A stretch of DNA of 64,000 nt from Glaciimonas sp. PAMC28666 (GTDB lineage: Bacteria > Pseudomonadota > Gammaproteobacteria > Burkholderiales > Burkholderiaceae_D), in NCBI RefSeq assembly GCF_016917355.1, contig NZ_CP070304.1, positions 2,356,001-2,420,000 on the forward strand. The letters are read 5' to 3'. The notes below the pieces were generated by a model. That model was not told the DNA's origin and did not search any database. It worked only from the letters and a program-made list of their open reading frames with translations. Shown here piece after piece: positions 48,501 to 55,180 of the stretch. Positions within the stretch are counted from its first letter, which is position 1, and each line of letters begins with the position of its first letter. The translations under genes were made by a program, and so were the position numbers.

Positions 48501-49981
48501 GGCAAGGTTTTGGTCTTGGCACTAGCGTAAATTCTGCACAAACTATCAATGGTATAACGGTTACTGATACTCTTGCTACTGGTCAGAGCTTCACAGCTGT
48601 TCAAGTTGCTCAAGTCGCAGCTGGAGCGACTGTAACCGGACTGTCACAAACGGTTGCCGCTGGTAATCCTTGGACAATGGCTAACGTTGTTACTAATGGC
48701 GCTGCTACAGCTGTGGATACGTTCACATCGACAACATTTGCGCCAGTGGCAGTGTCTGCTGCAGGCCAAAATGCCTCAGTAGTAGTTAATCCTGCTACGG
48801 GTGTATATGCTACTGCTGCTGTTATTGGCGCAGGCGCATCAATCGCAGCTCGCACCTACATCGGTTCTTCTGAAGTAGTAACGGTTTCTTTCAATGGTTA
48901 CAGCGACACCGTAAGCATTGGCGCTGCCGGTTCTACTTCATTCACCAATACTGATGTGAACAATGCGATCGTCACAGCGATTAACGGCGATGCAGTAATG
49001 AGCAAGATGCTGAATGCAACTCTCGGTTCAGCAAATTCGACCATCATCCTTAATGCATTAGTTGATGGCGTGTCAGCTGCACCAACGATCGCCTTTACAA
49101 GTCAAGCAACCGGTACGTTGTTCCATACTGGTACTGCATTGACTACAACTGCATTTACGTACTCAACCATAACCGCAGCAGCTGACCTGGCCTCCCTGGC
49201 ATTGCAGGGCACGTCAACCGCAGCAGCAACATCAGTTACTACTACTGTTCTGGGTACTAGTACAACTGTGAATACTCCTCTGGTAGGATCAACCAGCGCT
49301 GGACTCAACACCAGTTCTGTAACTGATACTGGCAGCGGTGCTTCTGGTGGTACAGGCGTTGCAGCATCTGCTAACGTGATTGACTTGAGCTCGAATGTAC
49401 TCGTTCGTAACGTTGTCAATCTTTCGGGAACAGGCACTGACGTTATCATCAACGGTGTAATTGGTACTGCTGGTGACGTATTGAATGTTGCAAACGGTTC
49501 AGGGTTAGTGTTGCTTGGTAATAACCTGAACGCTAGTACCGATACATTCCTTATCAAAATGGGTCTGGGCGGAACTGTAATGGGATCACATACTGTTGCT
49601 CCTATCGCAAGCAGCTCAGTCGCAGGAACGTTGTCGATGACTGACACTAATGGTGTTATCGCGTTTTCACCGGCAACAGGATCAACTGGTCCAACGGCAA
49701 CTGGCGCTACATTGGCAAACTCGATACTGGCTTTGTTGGTTGCTGATACAGCGGCTGGTGGCGTTGCAGTTAAGGGCGCAAATATCAACAGTGAATATTC
49801 ATTTTTCACAACAGCACCTGTTGCTGCTAACGCTACAACTGGCGCGCTGGCTGTTGCTGGTGCAACCTACTTGTTCCATACCGACACAGCAATCGCCGGT
49901 ACTGTAACTGGTTCGTGGGTCCAATTGACTGGCGTCGCAACTGGCGTTGGTTCAGCTGCTGGTTTGGTTCACATTGCTTAA
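45518..49981 (+). CDS. DUF4214 / S-layer-like giant surface protein
   Basis: A 1487-residue protein without a classical signal peptide. Residues 1 to about 125 hold two DUF4214-type repeats (YITFFNRPADVDGLNYW and YMNLFGRPAEITGLTYW). The rest is dominated by T, A, S, G, V and N with almost no charged or cysteine residues, a beta-strand-rich composition of S-layer and RTX adhesin proteins. A few RTX-like calcium motifs occur (GGTGND about residue 784, GGSGND about 848). This, with the lack of a signal, suggests type I secretion through a C-terminal signal, as for Caulobacter RsaA, which also begins MAYT. AGGAAG precedes the ATG. Codon use is uniform and looks adapted to high expression. No secretion genes are in the window. 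Confidence 0.8.
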   Translation: MAYTAQIEQLYITFFNRPADVDGLNYWNAQVTAANGNLSAVSNAFSLSPEYTSLFSGMSASQTVNTIYMNLFGRPAEITGLTYWANQLQTGALNVSTIANAITSGAQGTDASTVSNKVLASTAFTTGLNTSASIIGYEVAGNLAIPAVKAWLATVSSDPLTLAAATTATPALITSVSAASAPVLKTFTLTTGLDTGSAFTSTVAGTTFNAGLVNNSNTFQSGDSLIGTGTGNVLNAVVGNSASFAILASTSGIQTAQFQAQANAVDSGSNNLSGAGIAVQVDAQRMSDVTTWIDNASRASLNIESIQLASAAAVTSSLTFVMRDTNPASTVVNTGVVNGAQVSSTTTTQGASFGAYLDPESLRKGATVTNGPVTIEVGSTLSVAQGRATATPLINMPYTAFSFYDNGVLVTIPLTVLTNATLVADNAAMQAAGGGTQAQMQKLVLDAVAAYNVTNNTTYTVATNVVAFSSSSVPTGITTANPSGTITAINGTTGYSYTDSAGAAQTTNTYTISAAGHTLTPGSWIAANGLPTSNAFEASQAVTTSSTSALIATNVVLDHVGLSAALQDTVYNGATGSAGGDLIIGSMATSGGVQEFDISVQNGSWLNSISSTNNTLQLVNITSSTVASPITTSMTTYTGATSANQYLEVGAAYQLNATNGANLTGWQTHGLLVNTNGLTDVQTVNASTYGGSLMIGETIDAAAITKYLANSYAMVNFSTTLGNNQYGVTVPAADASYATNVVGTATPGNVNSATPLTASFNSVNLAIDSTVASSGNATFNVTGGTGNDYVNLTVFSGAAVALGGANTVAAGIDSWIANQAALNNITVNVNGGNNIVSFNGSGKAAILGGSGNDTYYVDNTGTKAVWVTNANVPTPIQTVAGVTAIHNSDLITWGTTGSSQTEIVGGLTLTGTGTATQFAQAAVNGVTTGPITVSGTATATFVATSAQITAGTTVVTDITAGAGAALAVSGTAAPTITTVITPTVLGVNAVQAVTWQGFGLGTSVNSAQTINGITVTDTLATGQSFTAVQVAQVAAGATVTGLSQTVAAGNPWTMANVVTNGAATAVDTFTSTTFAPVAVSAAGQNASVVVNPATGVYATAAVIGAGASIAARTYIGSSEVVTVSFNGYSDTVSIGAAGSTSFTNTDVNNAIVTAINGDAVMSKMLNATLGSANSTIILNALVDGVSAAPTIAFTSQATGTLFHTGTALTTTAFTYSTITAAADLASLALQGTSTAAATSVTTTVLGTSTTVNTPLVGSTSAGLNTSSVTDTGSGASGGTGVAASANVIDLSSNVLVRNVVNLSGTGTDVIINGVIGTAGDVLNVANGSGLVLLGNNLNASTDTFLIKMGLGGTVMGSHTVAPIASSSVAGTLSMTDTNGVIAFSPATGSTGPTATGATLANSILALLVADTAAGGVAVKGANINSEYSFFTTAPVAANATTGALAVAGATYLFHTDTAIAGTVTGSWVQLTGVATGVGSAAGLVHIA

Positions 49982-50031
49982 TAAGCGATAGCGAAAACCC
50001 TCCACTCCGGTGGGGGGACTGCGCTACAAAG

Positions 50032-50064
50032 ACCCCGCTGCTCTCAAGGCAGTGGGGTTTTTTT
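50032..50064 (+). terminator. Intrinsic terminator after the S-layer-like gene
   Basis: A 10-bp stem accccgctgc/gcagtggggt (one G-T pair) has a 7-base loop, then a run of seven Ts. The next small gene starts 28 bases later, so it depends on read-through or its own signals. Confidence 0.92.
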
Positions 50065-50091
50065 AATAACAGATTCAAGGAAAAATACGAC

Positions 50092-50301
50092 ATGCCACAC
50101 ATCAAAATAGACGACAAAGAATACGACCTGGATAACCTTTCGGACGAAGCCAAAGCACATGTAGGCAGCCTGCATTTTGTGGACACCGAAATCGCACGCC
50201 TGCAAGCCAGTATTGCGGTCTTTCAGACTGCAAAAGTGGGATATCTGTCGGCACTTGTGCCGCATTTGAAAGAGACCACTGCCGAAGCCCAAAAGCATTA
50301 A
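50092..50301 (+). CDS. Small DUF6447-like protein next to the S-layer gene
   Basis: A 69-residue soluble protein opening MPHIKIDDKEYDLDNLSDEAKAH, followed by an amphipathic helix (LHFVDTEIARLQASIAVFQTAK) likely to form a coiled coil. I recall this pattern as DUF6447, function unknown. The ATG has AAGGA 11 bases upstream. Its place directly after the terminator of the S-layer-like gene suggests expression by read-through at a low ratio, as expected for an accessory or chaperone. That role is inference. Confidence 0.7.
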   Translation: MPHIKIDDKEYDLDNLSDEAKAHVGSLHFVDTEIARLQASIAVFQTAKVGYLSALVPHLKETTAEAQKH

Positions 50302-50479
50302 GTCTATAGCTCTGGCTGCAGCGGGACGGCGGCATCGTCGCTGCTGCAGACTGCTTGCATGGATTCCTCGTTTAAGTGAGACAGAACCATGGTCGCCGCG
50401 CAGGCGCTAGTTCATTTCGCATGGCGTCAGCAACGTGACGATTCTCCATAATTTGCCGTTATGCTCTATACTTATTGCG

Positions 50480-50677
50480 TCCCGGAAAAAAACGGGAACT
50501 GGTTTAGCAGCCTGATTAAATACAGAGCACTTACGGCGCAATGCCGTTTTGTGCTTCTGCCTTCGTTCGTCCTTAAGGGGCGGCGGTGGCGGGGAAGCCT
50601 TCGGGCTTGCTGGATTTTGCTGTATTTGCCAGTCTGCTAACCCTGCTATTTGCTGCCCACCCTACTGCGTAGTGGTG
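50480..50677 (+). ncRNA. Candidate structured leader RNA upstream of the 120-aa gene
   Basis: Four hairpins are visible in order: tcccg/cggga (50480-50497); a two-step stem agcac-acggc with gccgt-gtgct (50525-50555); aagcc-TTCG-ggctt, a C(UUCG)G tetraloop stem (50595-50608); and cacc-ctac with gtag-ggtg around a 3-base loop (50658-50677). A TATACT -10-like hexamer lies at 50467-50472. The layout vaguely resembles leaders I recall before prophage Icd/ash genes and small DUF genes in Pseudomonas, but I cannot confirm that. Function unknown. Confidence 0.45.
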
Positions 50678-50708
50678 AGCGCTTCAACCGCAAAAAAAGG
50701 AACGCACA

Positions 50709-50804
50709 ATGCTGAGTACCATCTTGCCTGTCCTGTCTCGTTTTATCCTTAGTTCACCACGCACTCCCCGCAGCATGCAAGCCAGTCTGGCGGCGCAATC
50801 ATGA
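50709..50804 (+). CDS. Candidate 31-aa leader ORF coupled to the 120-aa gene
   Basis: The frame encodes a short basic, hydrophobic-start peptide (MLSTILPVLSRFILSSPRTP then RSMQASLAAQS). It has a good ribosome site AAAGGAA 7 bases upstream, and its TGA overlaps the next ATG as ATGA. The downstream gene lacks its own ribosome site, so translational coupling is likely. No family known to me. Confidence 0.45.
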   Translation: MLSTILPVLSRFILSSPRTPRSMQASLAAQS

Positions 50805-51163
50805 GCAAACCGCGCAGCACGCCACCGGCGTCGAGCCAATCGTCCGCATCAGCAGCACAAGAATCTATAGAATCGCCGGAGTCACTCCATCAGGCATTTA
50901 CATGGCTGCCATCGACACATAAACATGATGCGACTGCACAGTTTTTTGAAATGACCAAAGACGTTTGCCAGGGTGTTGAAACGTGTATTGATCTGGTGCA
51001 TTTCAGCACCATGGACCGGGACAGCGACACCACGCCGGTGCTCAATATTGCTGACACTGAACGCTTGCTGCGGCTGGCCTTGACCTCATCAAAAATGCTG
51101 GGACAAATGGCCGCCTGCAATATCGACTTGCTCGGCGTTACTTCATCCAAGCGGGCTGAATAA
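50801..51163 (+). CDS. Unknown 120-aa protein (DUF6124/DUF3077-like style)
   Basis: A 120-residue soluble protein I do not recognise with confidence. The first 28 residues are polar (S, P, A and Q rich). Then follows an amphipathic, mostly helical part: TAQFFEMTKDVCQGVETCIDLVHF, LNIADTERLLRLALTSSKMLG and QMAACNIDLLG. The general layout recalls small DUF6124/DUF3077 proteins of Pseudomonas with a defined central VLNIADTERLL-type motif, but this is a loose likeness. It is preceded by the coupled 31-aa ORF and a structured leader, and followed by a terminator. Confidence 0.55.
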   Translation: MSKPRSTPPASSQSSASAAQESIESPESLHQAFTWLPSTHKHDATAQFFEMTKDVCQGVETCIDLVHFSTMDRDSDTTPVLNIADTERLLRLALTSSKMLGQMAACNIDLLGVTSSKRAE

Positions 51164-51277
51164 CAACTGCACTGACAGTGTTAAGCGTGGGTCACGGAGC
51201 TTTATCTGGTTGACCGGCTTCACCGCATTATTGAAGATGGGAAGCTGGTTGTCCGTGAGGCGCTTTTGGCGGCAAAA

Positions 51278-51317
51278 CGGGAGAACACCGCTGATGCGGA
51301 GTTTCCCGCTTTTTTTA
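51278..51317 (+). terminator. Intrinsic terminator after the 120-aa gene
   Basis: Arms cggga-aac-ccgc and gcgg-gtt-tcccg form a long stem with single-base bulges and a 4-base loop, then a T-run (51310-51317) and a second T-run. It ends the 120-aa unit about 115 bases after its stop. Confidence 0.75.
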
Positions 51318-51438
51318 ACTTTTTTGCTCCGACGCAGGGCGCAAGGCGTGAGAGCGTCGGAGAATTTTGGTGTCACCCAAAGTCGGTTGTACTTTTAACC
51401 CGTCATGCGGTCGTATCAATTATTAATTCACTAAGTAC

Positions 51439-51518
51439 GAACGCACCAACGCACCAACGCACGAACGCACCAATGCACCAATGCACCAATGCACCAATGC
51501 ACCAATGCACCAATGCAC
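51439..51518. repeat. Octanucleotide tandem repeat, ten copies, before the GT41 gene
   Basis: Four degenerate units (gaacgcac/caacgcac) are followed by six perfect caatgcac units. Each perfect unit contains an ATG, and because 8 is not a multiple of 3 the ATGs fall in all three frames. The frame of the GT41 gene is open from inside the array. Such repeats mutate readily by slippage. Confidence 0.92.
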
Positions 51519-51563
51519 CAACCTCAATCAACATCTCACCGCTTAGATCGGCCTCGCTCTGCC

Positions 51564-53186
51564 ATGACAGACACTACACCAGCGGCGTTCATTGCCGCCG
51601 AACGTTTTGAGCAAGCACTGCAAACGGCAAATAGCCATTTTCATGCAGCACGCTTTGATGCTTGCCTGACGACGTGCCAACAGATCATTGCGGCGTATGA
51701 ACACCATCCGGATGCCTTGCTGCGCGTGGGCGAGTTGTTGTTGTCGTTCGGTTTTTTGTCTGCCGCCCGTGCCTGTTTTAAGGACGCCTGCCAGCGTTCT
51801 CCCGCCGATGTGCGGCCCGTGGTGAATCTGGCGAATCTGGCGCGGGAAGCCGGGGACCACGCCGAATGCCGCCGTCTGACGACCGCGCTGCTGGCGCATC
51901 TGCCTGATCATCCTGTGATTCGTCGCAACGCTTTGGCCAGTCTGGAATATGACGCGGCAGTGTCTGCGGCAGAACGGCTGGCGCACGCTACCGCATGGGG
52001 AGAATGGGCGGTGGCCAAAGCTGGTGGGTTGCGGGCGCGTCCGGATTTGTCAGCGCTGGAATCTGAGGCGTCGTCGCAAGGCAGGCCGTTGCGGGTGGGT
52101 TATATCTCTGCCGATTTTTGTCAGCATACGGTGGGGCTGTTTGTCAAAGATGTGTTGGCGGCGCACCGGCCAGAAAACGTGCAGGCCTTTGCTTACCACG
52201 CAGGACGCGGCAACGACTGGGTCACGAGTGCGATTCGCACGGCGTGTAGTTGGCGCGATGCGGCAGCGCTGGACGATATCGCGTTGGCGGCGTTGATCCG
52301 GGCAGATGCAATCGATGTGTTGGTGGATCTTTCCGGTCATACGGGCGGCTCGCGCCTGACGGTGTTTGCGCACCGCGCGGCACCGGTGCAGGTGAGTTGG
52401 CTCGGCTATTTTGCCACCACCGGTCTGGCCGTGACCGATGCGGTGTTGCTGGACGAGTGGCATGCACCAGCAGGCACCGAAGCGCAGTTCGTGGAGCCGA
52501 TTGTGCGTTTGCCGGGCGGGCGCTTTTGTTATGTGCCGGTGCCGTTTGCGCCGCCGTTGGTGGCGCCGTTGCCGTGTCTGGCGAACGGCTACATTACCTT
52601 TGGCTGCTTCAATAACACGGCCAAACTCAACGCTGGCGTCTACGCTCTGTGGGCGAAGTTGTTGCATGCGGTGCCAACGGCGCGCCTGGTCCTGAAGTGG
52701 CGCACGTTTCATGATGCGGCGCTGTGCCAGTCGGTGCGTGCCATCTTCGCCGCGCATGGGATTGCGCCAGAGCGCATCGATTTGCGCGTGGCTTCTTTTC
52801 ATGCCGATATGTTGACCGAGTACGCCGACATCGATATCGCTCTGGACCCGTTTCCGTTTTCCGGCGGCCTCACCAGTTGCGAGGCGCTGTGGTCAGGCGT
52901 GCCGGTGGTGACGTGGCCGCAAAGTCAGGTGGTGAGTCGCCAGACCTTTGCGTTTCTCTCGGCCATTGGTTTGCCTGAACTGGCTGCACAGGGGCCGGAC
53001 GGTGCAGACGAATATTTGCGCATTGCGGTGGCGCTGGCGGAAGACCGGCCCCGCCTGCAAGCGTTGCGCGAAGGGCTGCGTGAGCGCATGCGACGCTCGC
53101 GCCTGTGTGACGTGACGGCGTTCACCCGGACTTTGGAGCAGACGTTGCTGTCGCTGGCGCAGAAATTTGTTGTTCGCTCGCTGTAA
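51564..53186 (+). CDS. GT41 (O-GlcNAc transferase/SPINDLY-like) glycosyltransferase with TPR region
   Basis: A 540-residue protein. Residues 1 to about 150 are helical TPR-like repeats (ALLRVGELLLSFGFLSAARACFKDA). The catalytic GT41 part covers about 170-535: LRVGYISADFCQHTVGLFV, DVLVDLSGHTGGSRLTVFAHRAAPVQVSWLGYFATTG, FGCFNNTAKLNAGVYALW (UDP-sugar lobe) and DPFPFSGGLTSCEALWSGVPVV. Family members transfer GlcNAc or hexose to proteins in the cytoplasm. The ATG at 51564 lacks a good ribosome site. Initiation from ATGs inside the upstream octamer array (for example 51489, in frame) would add about 25 residues. The acceptor is unknown; the nearby S-layer-like protein is a candidate. Confidence 0.88.
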   Translation: MTDTTPAAFIAAERFEQALQTANSHFHAARFDACLTTCQQIIAAYEHHPDALLRVGELLLSFGFLSAARACFKDACQRSPADVRPVVNLANLAREAGDHAECRRLTTALLAHLPDHPVIRRNALASLEYDAAVSAAERLAHATAWGEWAVAKAGGLRARPDLSALESEASSQGRPLRVGYISADFCQHTVGLFVKDVLAAHRPENVQAFAYHAGRGNDWVTSAIRTACSWRDAAALDDIALAALIRADAIDVLVDLSGHTGGSRLTVFAHRAAPVQVSWLGYFATTGLAVTDAVLLDEWHAPAGTEAQFVEPIVRLPGGRFCYVPVPFAPPLVAPLPCLANGYITFGCFNNTAKLNAGVYALWAKLLHAVPTARLVLKWRTFHDAALCQSVRAIFAAHGIAPERIDLRVASFHADMLTEYADIDIALDPFPFSGGLTSCEALWSGVPVVTWPQSQVVSRQTFAFLSAIGLPELAAQGPDGADEYLRIAVALAEDRPRLQALREGLRERMRRSRLCDVTAFTRTLEQTLLSLAQKFVVRSL

Positions 53187-53328
53187 GCTTTGGCGTCAAC
53201 GCCGTTGTAAGTTCTGCCGTCAATTCGCTATCAGCCCGGCCGTCAGAACACATGATATTGCGTGACAAAAACTTGCCGGTGCAGGCGGCGGATGGACGCC
53301 GGAGCTAGGTTAAATAATGCTTAAAGTG

Positions 53329-53334
53329 TATAAT
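53329..53334 (+). promoter_or_regulatory. Perfect -10 hexamer TATAAT upstream of manC
   Basis: TATAAT lies 218 bases before manC in the 365-base gap after the GT41 gene. The matching -35 (TAGGTT) is poor. No gene is seen in this gap. Confidence 0.4.
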
Positions 53335-53551
53335 CAATACAGATAATCATTCGTTATTTTTCGCGAAGGAAATACTTTGCAAGGTGCTGAAAAAGTGTCG
53401 AACAAGGTTTTTTCAGCAGGGTCGGTGTGGTGCATTGACAGCCAGAGGCGCGTCAAAAAACCATGACGCCGTGACCATGCTCTGATGTCTACCAGCCAGC
53501 CGCCAGCAGTGGTGAATAGCAACACAACGATTCCACCACAAACAAAGCACC

Positions 53552-54976
53552 ATGCTCAAATCAAAAATAGTACCGATCATTTTATGTGGTGGCAACGGCA
53601 CACGACTGTGGCCGCTGTCGCGCAAAGCGTTCCCAAAACAGTTTGTGCCGTTAATTGACAACAAAAGTCTGGTGCAGCTCACCTTTGAACGGATGTTGTT
53701 TTTGTCAGACAGTGTGATGACGGTTGCGGCCGAGGAGCATCGCTTTTTGGTGCAAGAGGCGAGTGAAGCGGCCAAGGTGTCAGCACGGCATATTCTGGAA
53801 CCAGTCGGGCGCAACACCGCGCCTGCGATGGCGGTCGCGGCACTGAACGCTGAACCCGATGATTTGCTGTTGTTTGCCCCGGCTGACCACCATATCCCTG
53901 ATGGTCTGGCGTTTGCCGAGACCGTTAAACGCGGTGTTGCCGCAGCAGAGGCCGGTGACATTGTGACCTTTGGCATTCTGCCAACCTTCCCAAGCACCGC
54001 TTACGGTTATATCGCGCAGGGCAGTGCCTGCGAGGATGGTACTTCCTTTGACGTGCAGAATTTCAAGGAAAAGCCGGATGCGGAGACCGCGCAACGTTTG
54101 TTGCTGCAGGGCGGCCATTTGTGGAACGCCGGGATCTTTCTGATCAAGGCCAGCGTGTTACTGAAAGCGCTCGCAGAATTTGCCCCGGATATTCTTGACA
54201 GCTGCGAACAGGCGACCGCGAAACAAGGCATTGATGGCGCATTCATCCGCCTCGACGCTGCCGCATTTACCGCTTGTCGTGCTGACAGTATCGACTACGC
54301 GGTATTGGAAAAAAGCAAATCGGTGGTGGTGGTGCCGTACACCGGTCAATGGAGTGATGTCGGAAGCTGGAACGCGGTGGCCGCATTGAACACCGCGGAC
54401 GAAGCGGGCAATCGTAACTATGGCCTTGGGCATGTGCTGCAGTCGACCAATACGTTTGTGCATGCGCCGCATCGGTTGGTGGTGGCGTTGGGCACCAGCG
54501 ATCTCATCATCATTGATACGCCGGATGCGGTTATGGTGATTGCCGCCAGCCACGCAGAAAAAGTGAAAGAAGTGGTGACCTATCTGGAACAGCAGGCGAT
54601 CCCACAGGCCACCCAGCACCGCCGCACCGGGCGTCCCTGGGGTGCGTATGACAGTGTGGATAGCGGCGAACGTTTTCAGGTGAAGCGCATCACGGTAAAA
54701 CCCGGCGCGCAGCTGTCGCTACAAATGCACTACCATCGGGCGGAGCATTGGATTGTGGTGAAGGGGACTGCTAAAGTCACGCGGGGCGACGAGACTTTTT
54801 TGCTGACCGAAAACCAATCAACCTATATCCCTCTGGGCACGACCCATCGCCTGGAAAACCCGGGCAAAACGCCGTTGGAGCTGATCGAAGTGCAGAGCGG
54901 TAGTTATCTGGGAGAGGACGACATTGTCCGCTTTGAAGATACGTACGGACGCATTCCGCAGGTTGTGACGCTTTAA
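53552..54976 (+). CDS. manC: Mannose-1-phosphate guanylyltransferase / mannose-6-phosphate isomerase
   Basis: A 474-residue bifunctional enzyme that makes GDP-mannose. The N-terminal nucleotidyltransferase has GGNGTRLWPLSRKAFPKQF (about residues 12-30) and FKEKPD. The C-terminal type II PMI cupin (about 355-470) has RPWGAY, GERFQVKRI, PGAQLSLQMHYHRAEHWIVV, with metal-binding histidines. Length is standard (about 470-480). GDP-mannose feeds O-antigen or exopolysaccharide assembly by the neighbouring glycosyltransferases. A hairpin terminator follows. Confidence 0.96.
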   Translation: MLKSKIVPIILCGGNGTRLWPLSRKAFPKQFVPLIDNKSLVQLTFERMLFLSDSVMTVAAEEHRFLVQEASEAAKVSARHILEPVGRNTAPAMAVAALNAEPDDLLLFAPADHHIPDGLAFAETVKRGVAAAEAGDIVTFGILPTFPSTAYGYIAQGSACEDGTSFDVQNFKEKPDAETAQRLLLQGGHLWNAGIFLIKASVLLKALAEFAPDILDSCEQATAKQGIDGAFIRLDAAAFTACRADSIDYAVLEKSKSVVVVPYTGQWSDVGSWNAVAALNTADEAGNRNYGLGHVLQSTNTFVHAPHRLVVALGTSDLIIIDTPDAVMVIAASHAEKVKEVVTYLEQQAIPQATQHRRTGRPWGAYDSVDSGERFQVKRITVKPGAQLSLQMHYHRAEHWIVVKGTAKVTRGDETFLLTENQSTYIPLGTTHRLENPGKTPLELIEVQSGSYLGEDDIVRFEDTYGRIPQVVTL

Positions 54977-54988
54977 TTTGAGGATCGG

Positions 54989-55049
54989 CAGACGGGGGCA
55001 GCAGGCACGATTGTTGGCTTTCATGCTGTTCCCCGTTTGATTATTTTTG
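54989..55049 (+). terminator. Likely intrinsic terminator after manC
   Basis: Arms cagacgggg and ccccgtttg (one G-T pair) plus an inner cagca/tgctg form a long stem. It is followed by a T-rich tail (attattttt). Confidence 0.6.
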
Positions 55050-55150
55050 TTCATTATCTTAGTTTAATCATCCTGGTCCGTTACGTTGCGGCTACCGGTT
55101 TGGCCTTCACCTCGCCGCCTCACCGCCAGCAGCCCGCGAGGTGCAACATT

Positions 55151-55180
55151 GAGCATCCTTTAGCATCATTTAGCATCATG
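55151..55180. repeat. 10-bp tandem repeat, three copies, abutting the GT4 start
   Basis: Units gagcatcctt, tagcatcatt and tagcatcatg. The last unit contains the start codon of the glycosyltransferase and takes up the place of its ribosome site. Confidence 0.8.

Noticed and set aside
48209-49809. Long reverse-strand frames opposite the S-layer-like gene
   Set aside because: They are shadows of the biased codon use of the real gene (runs of Ser/Cys or Ala/Val/Pro) without starts or context.
50549-50752. Cysteine-rich 67-codon frame as an Icd/ash-like prophage protein
   Set aside because: It starts at a TTG without a ribosome site and overlaps strong hairpins. I regard the region as leader RNA, although the likeness to prophage regions is noted.
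51439-51518. CRISPR-like array
   Set aside because: Units are 8 bp and directly abutting, with no spacers and no cas genes; it is a simple tandem repeat. The same holds for 43347-43421 and 43760-43831.
51180-51610. Open frame over the terminator and octamer array upstream of the GT41 gene
   Set aside because: It crosses a good intrinsic terminator and the repeat array, lacks a credible start and has no family likeness; its C-terminal part is an off-frame copy of the GT41 start.
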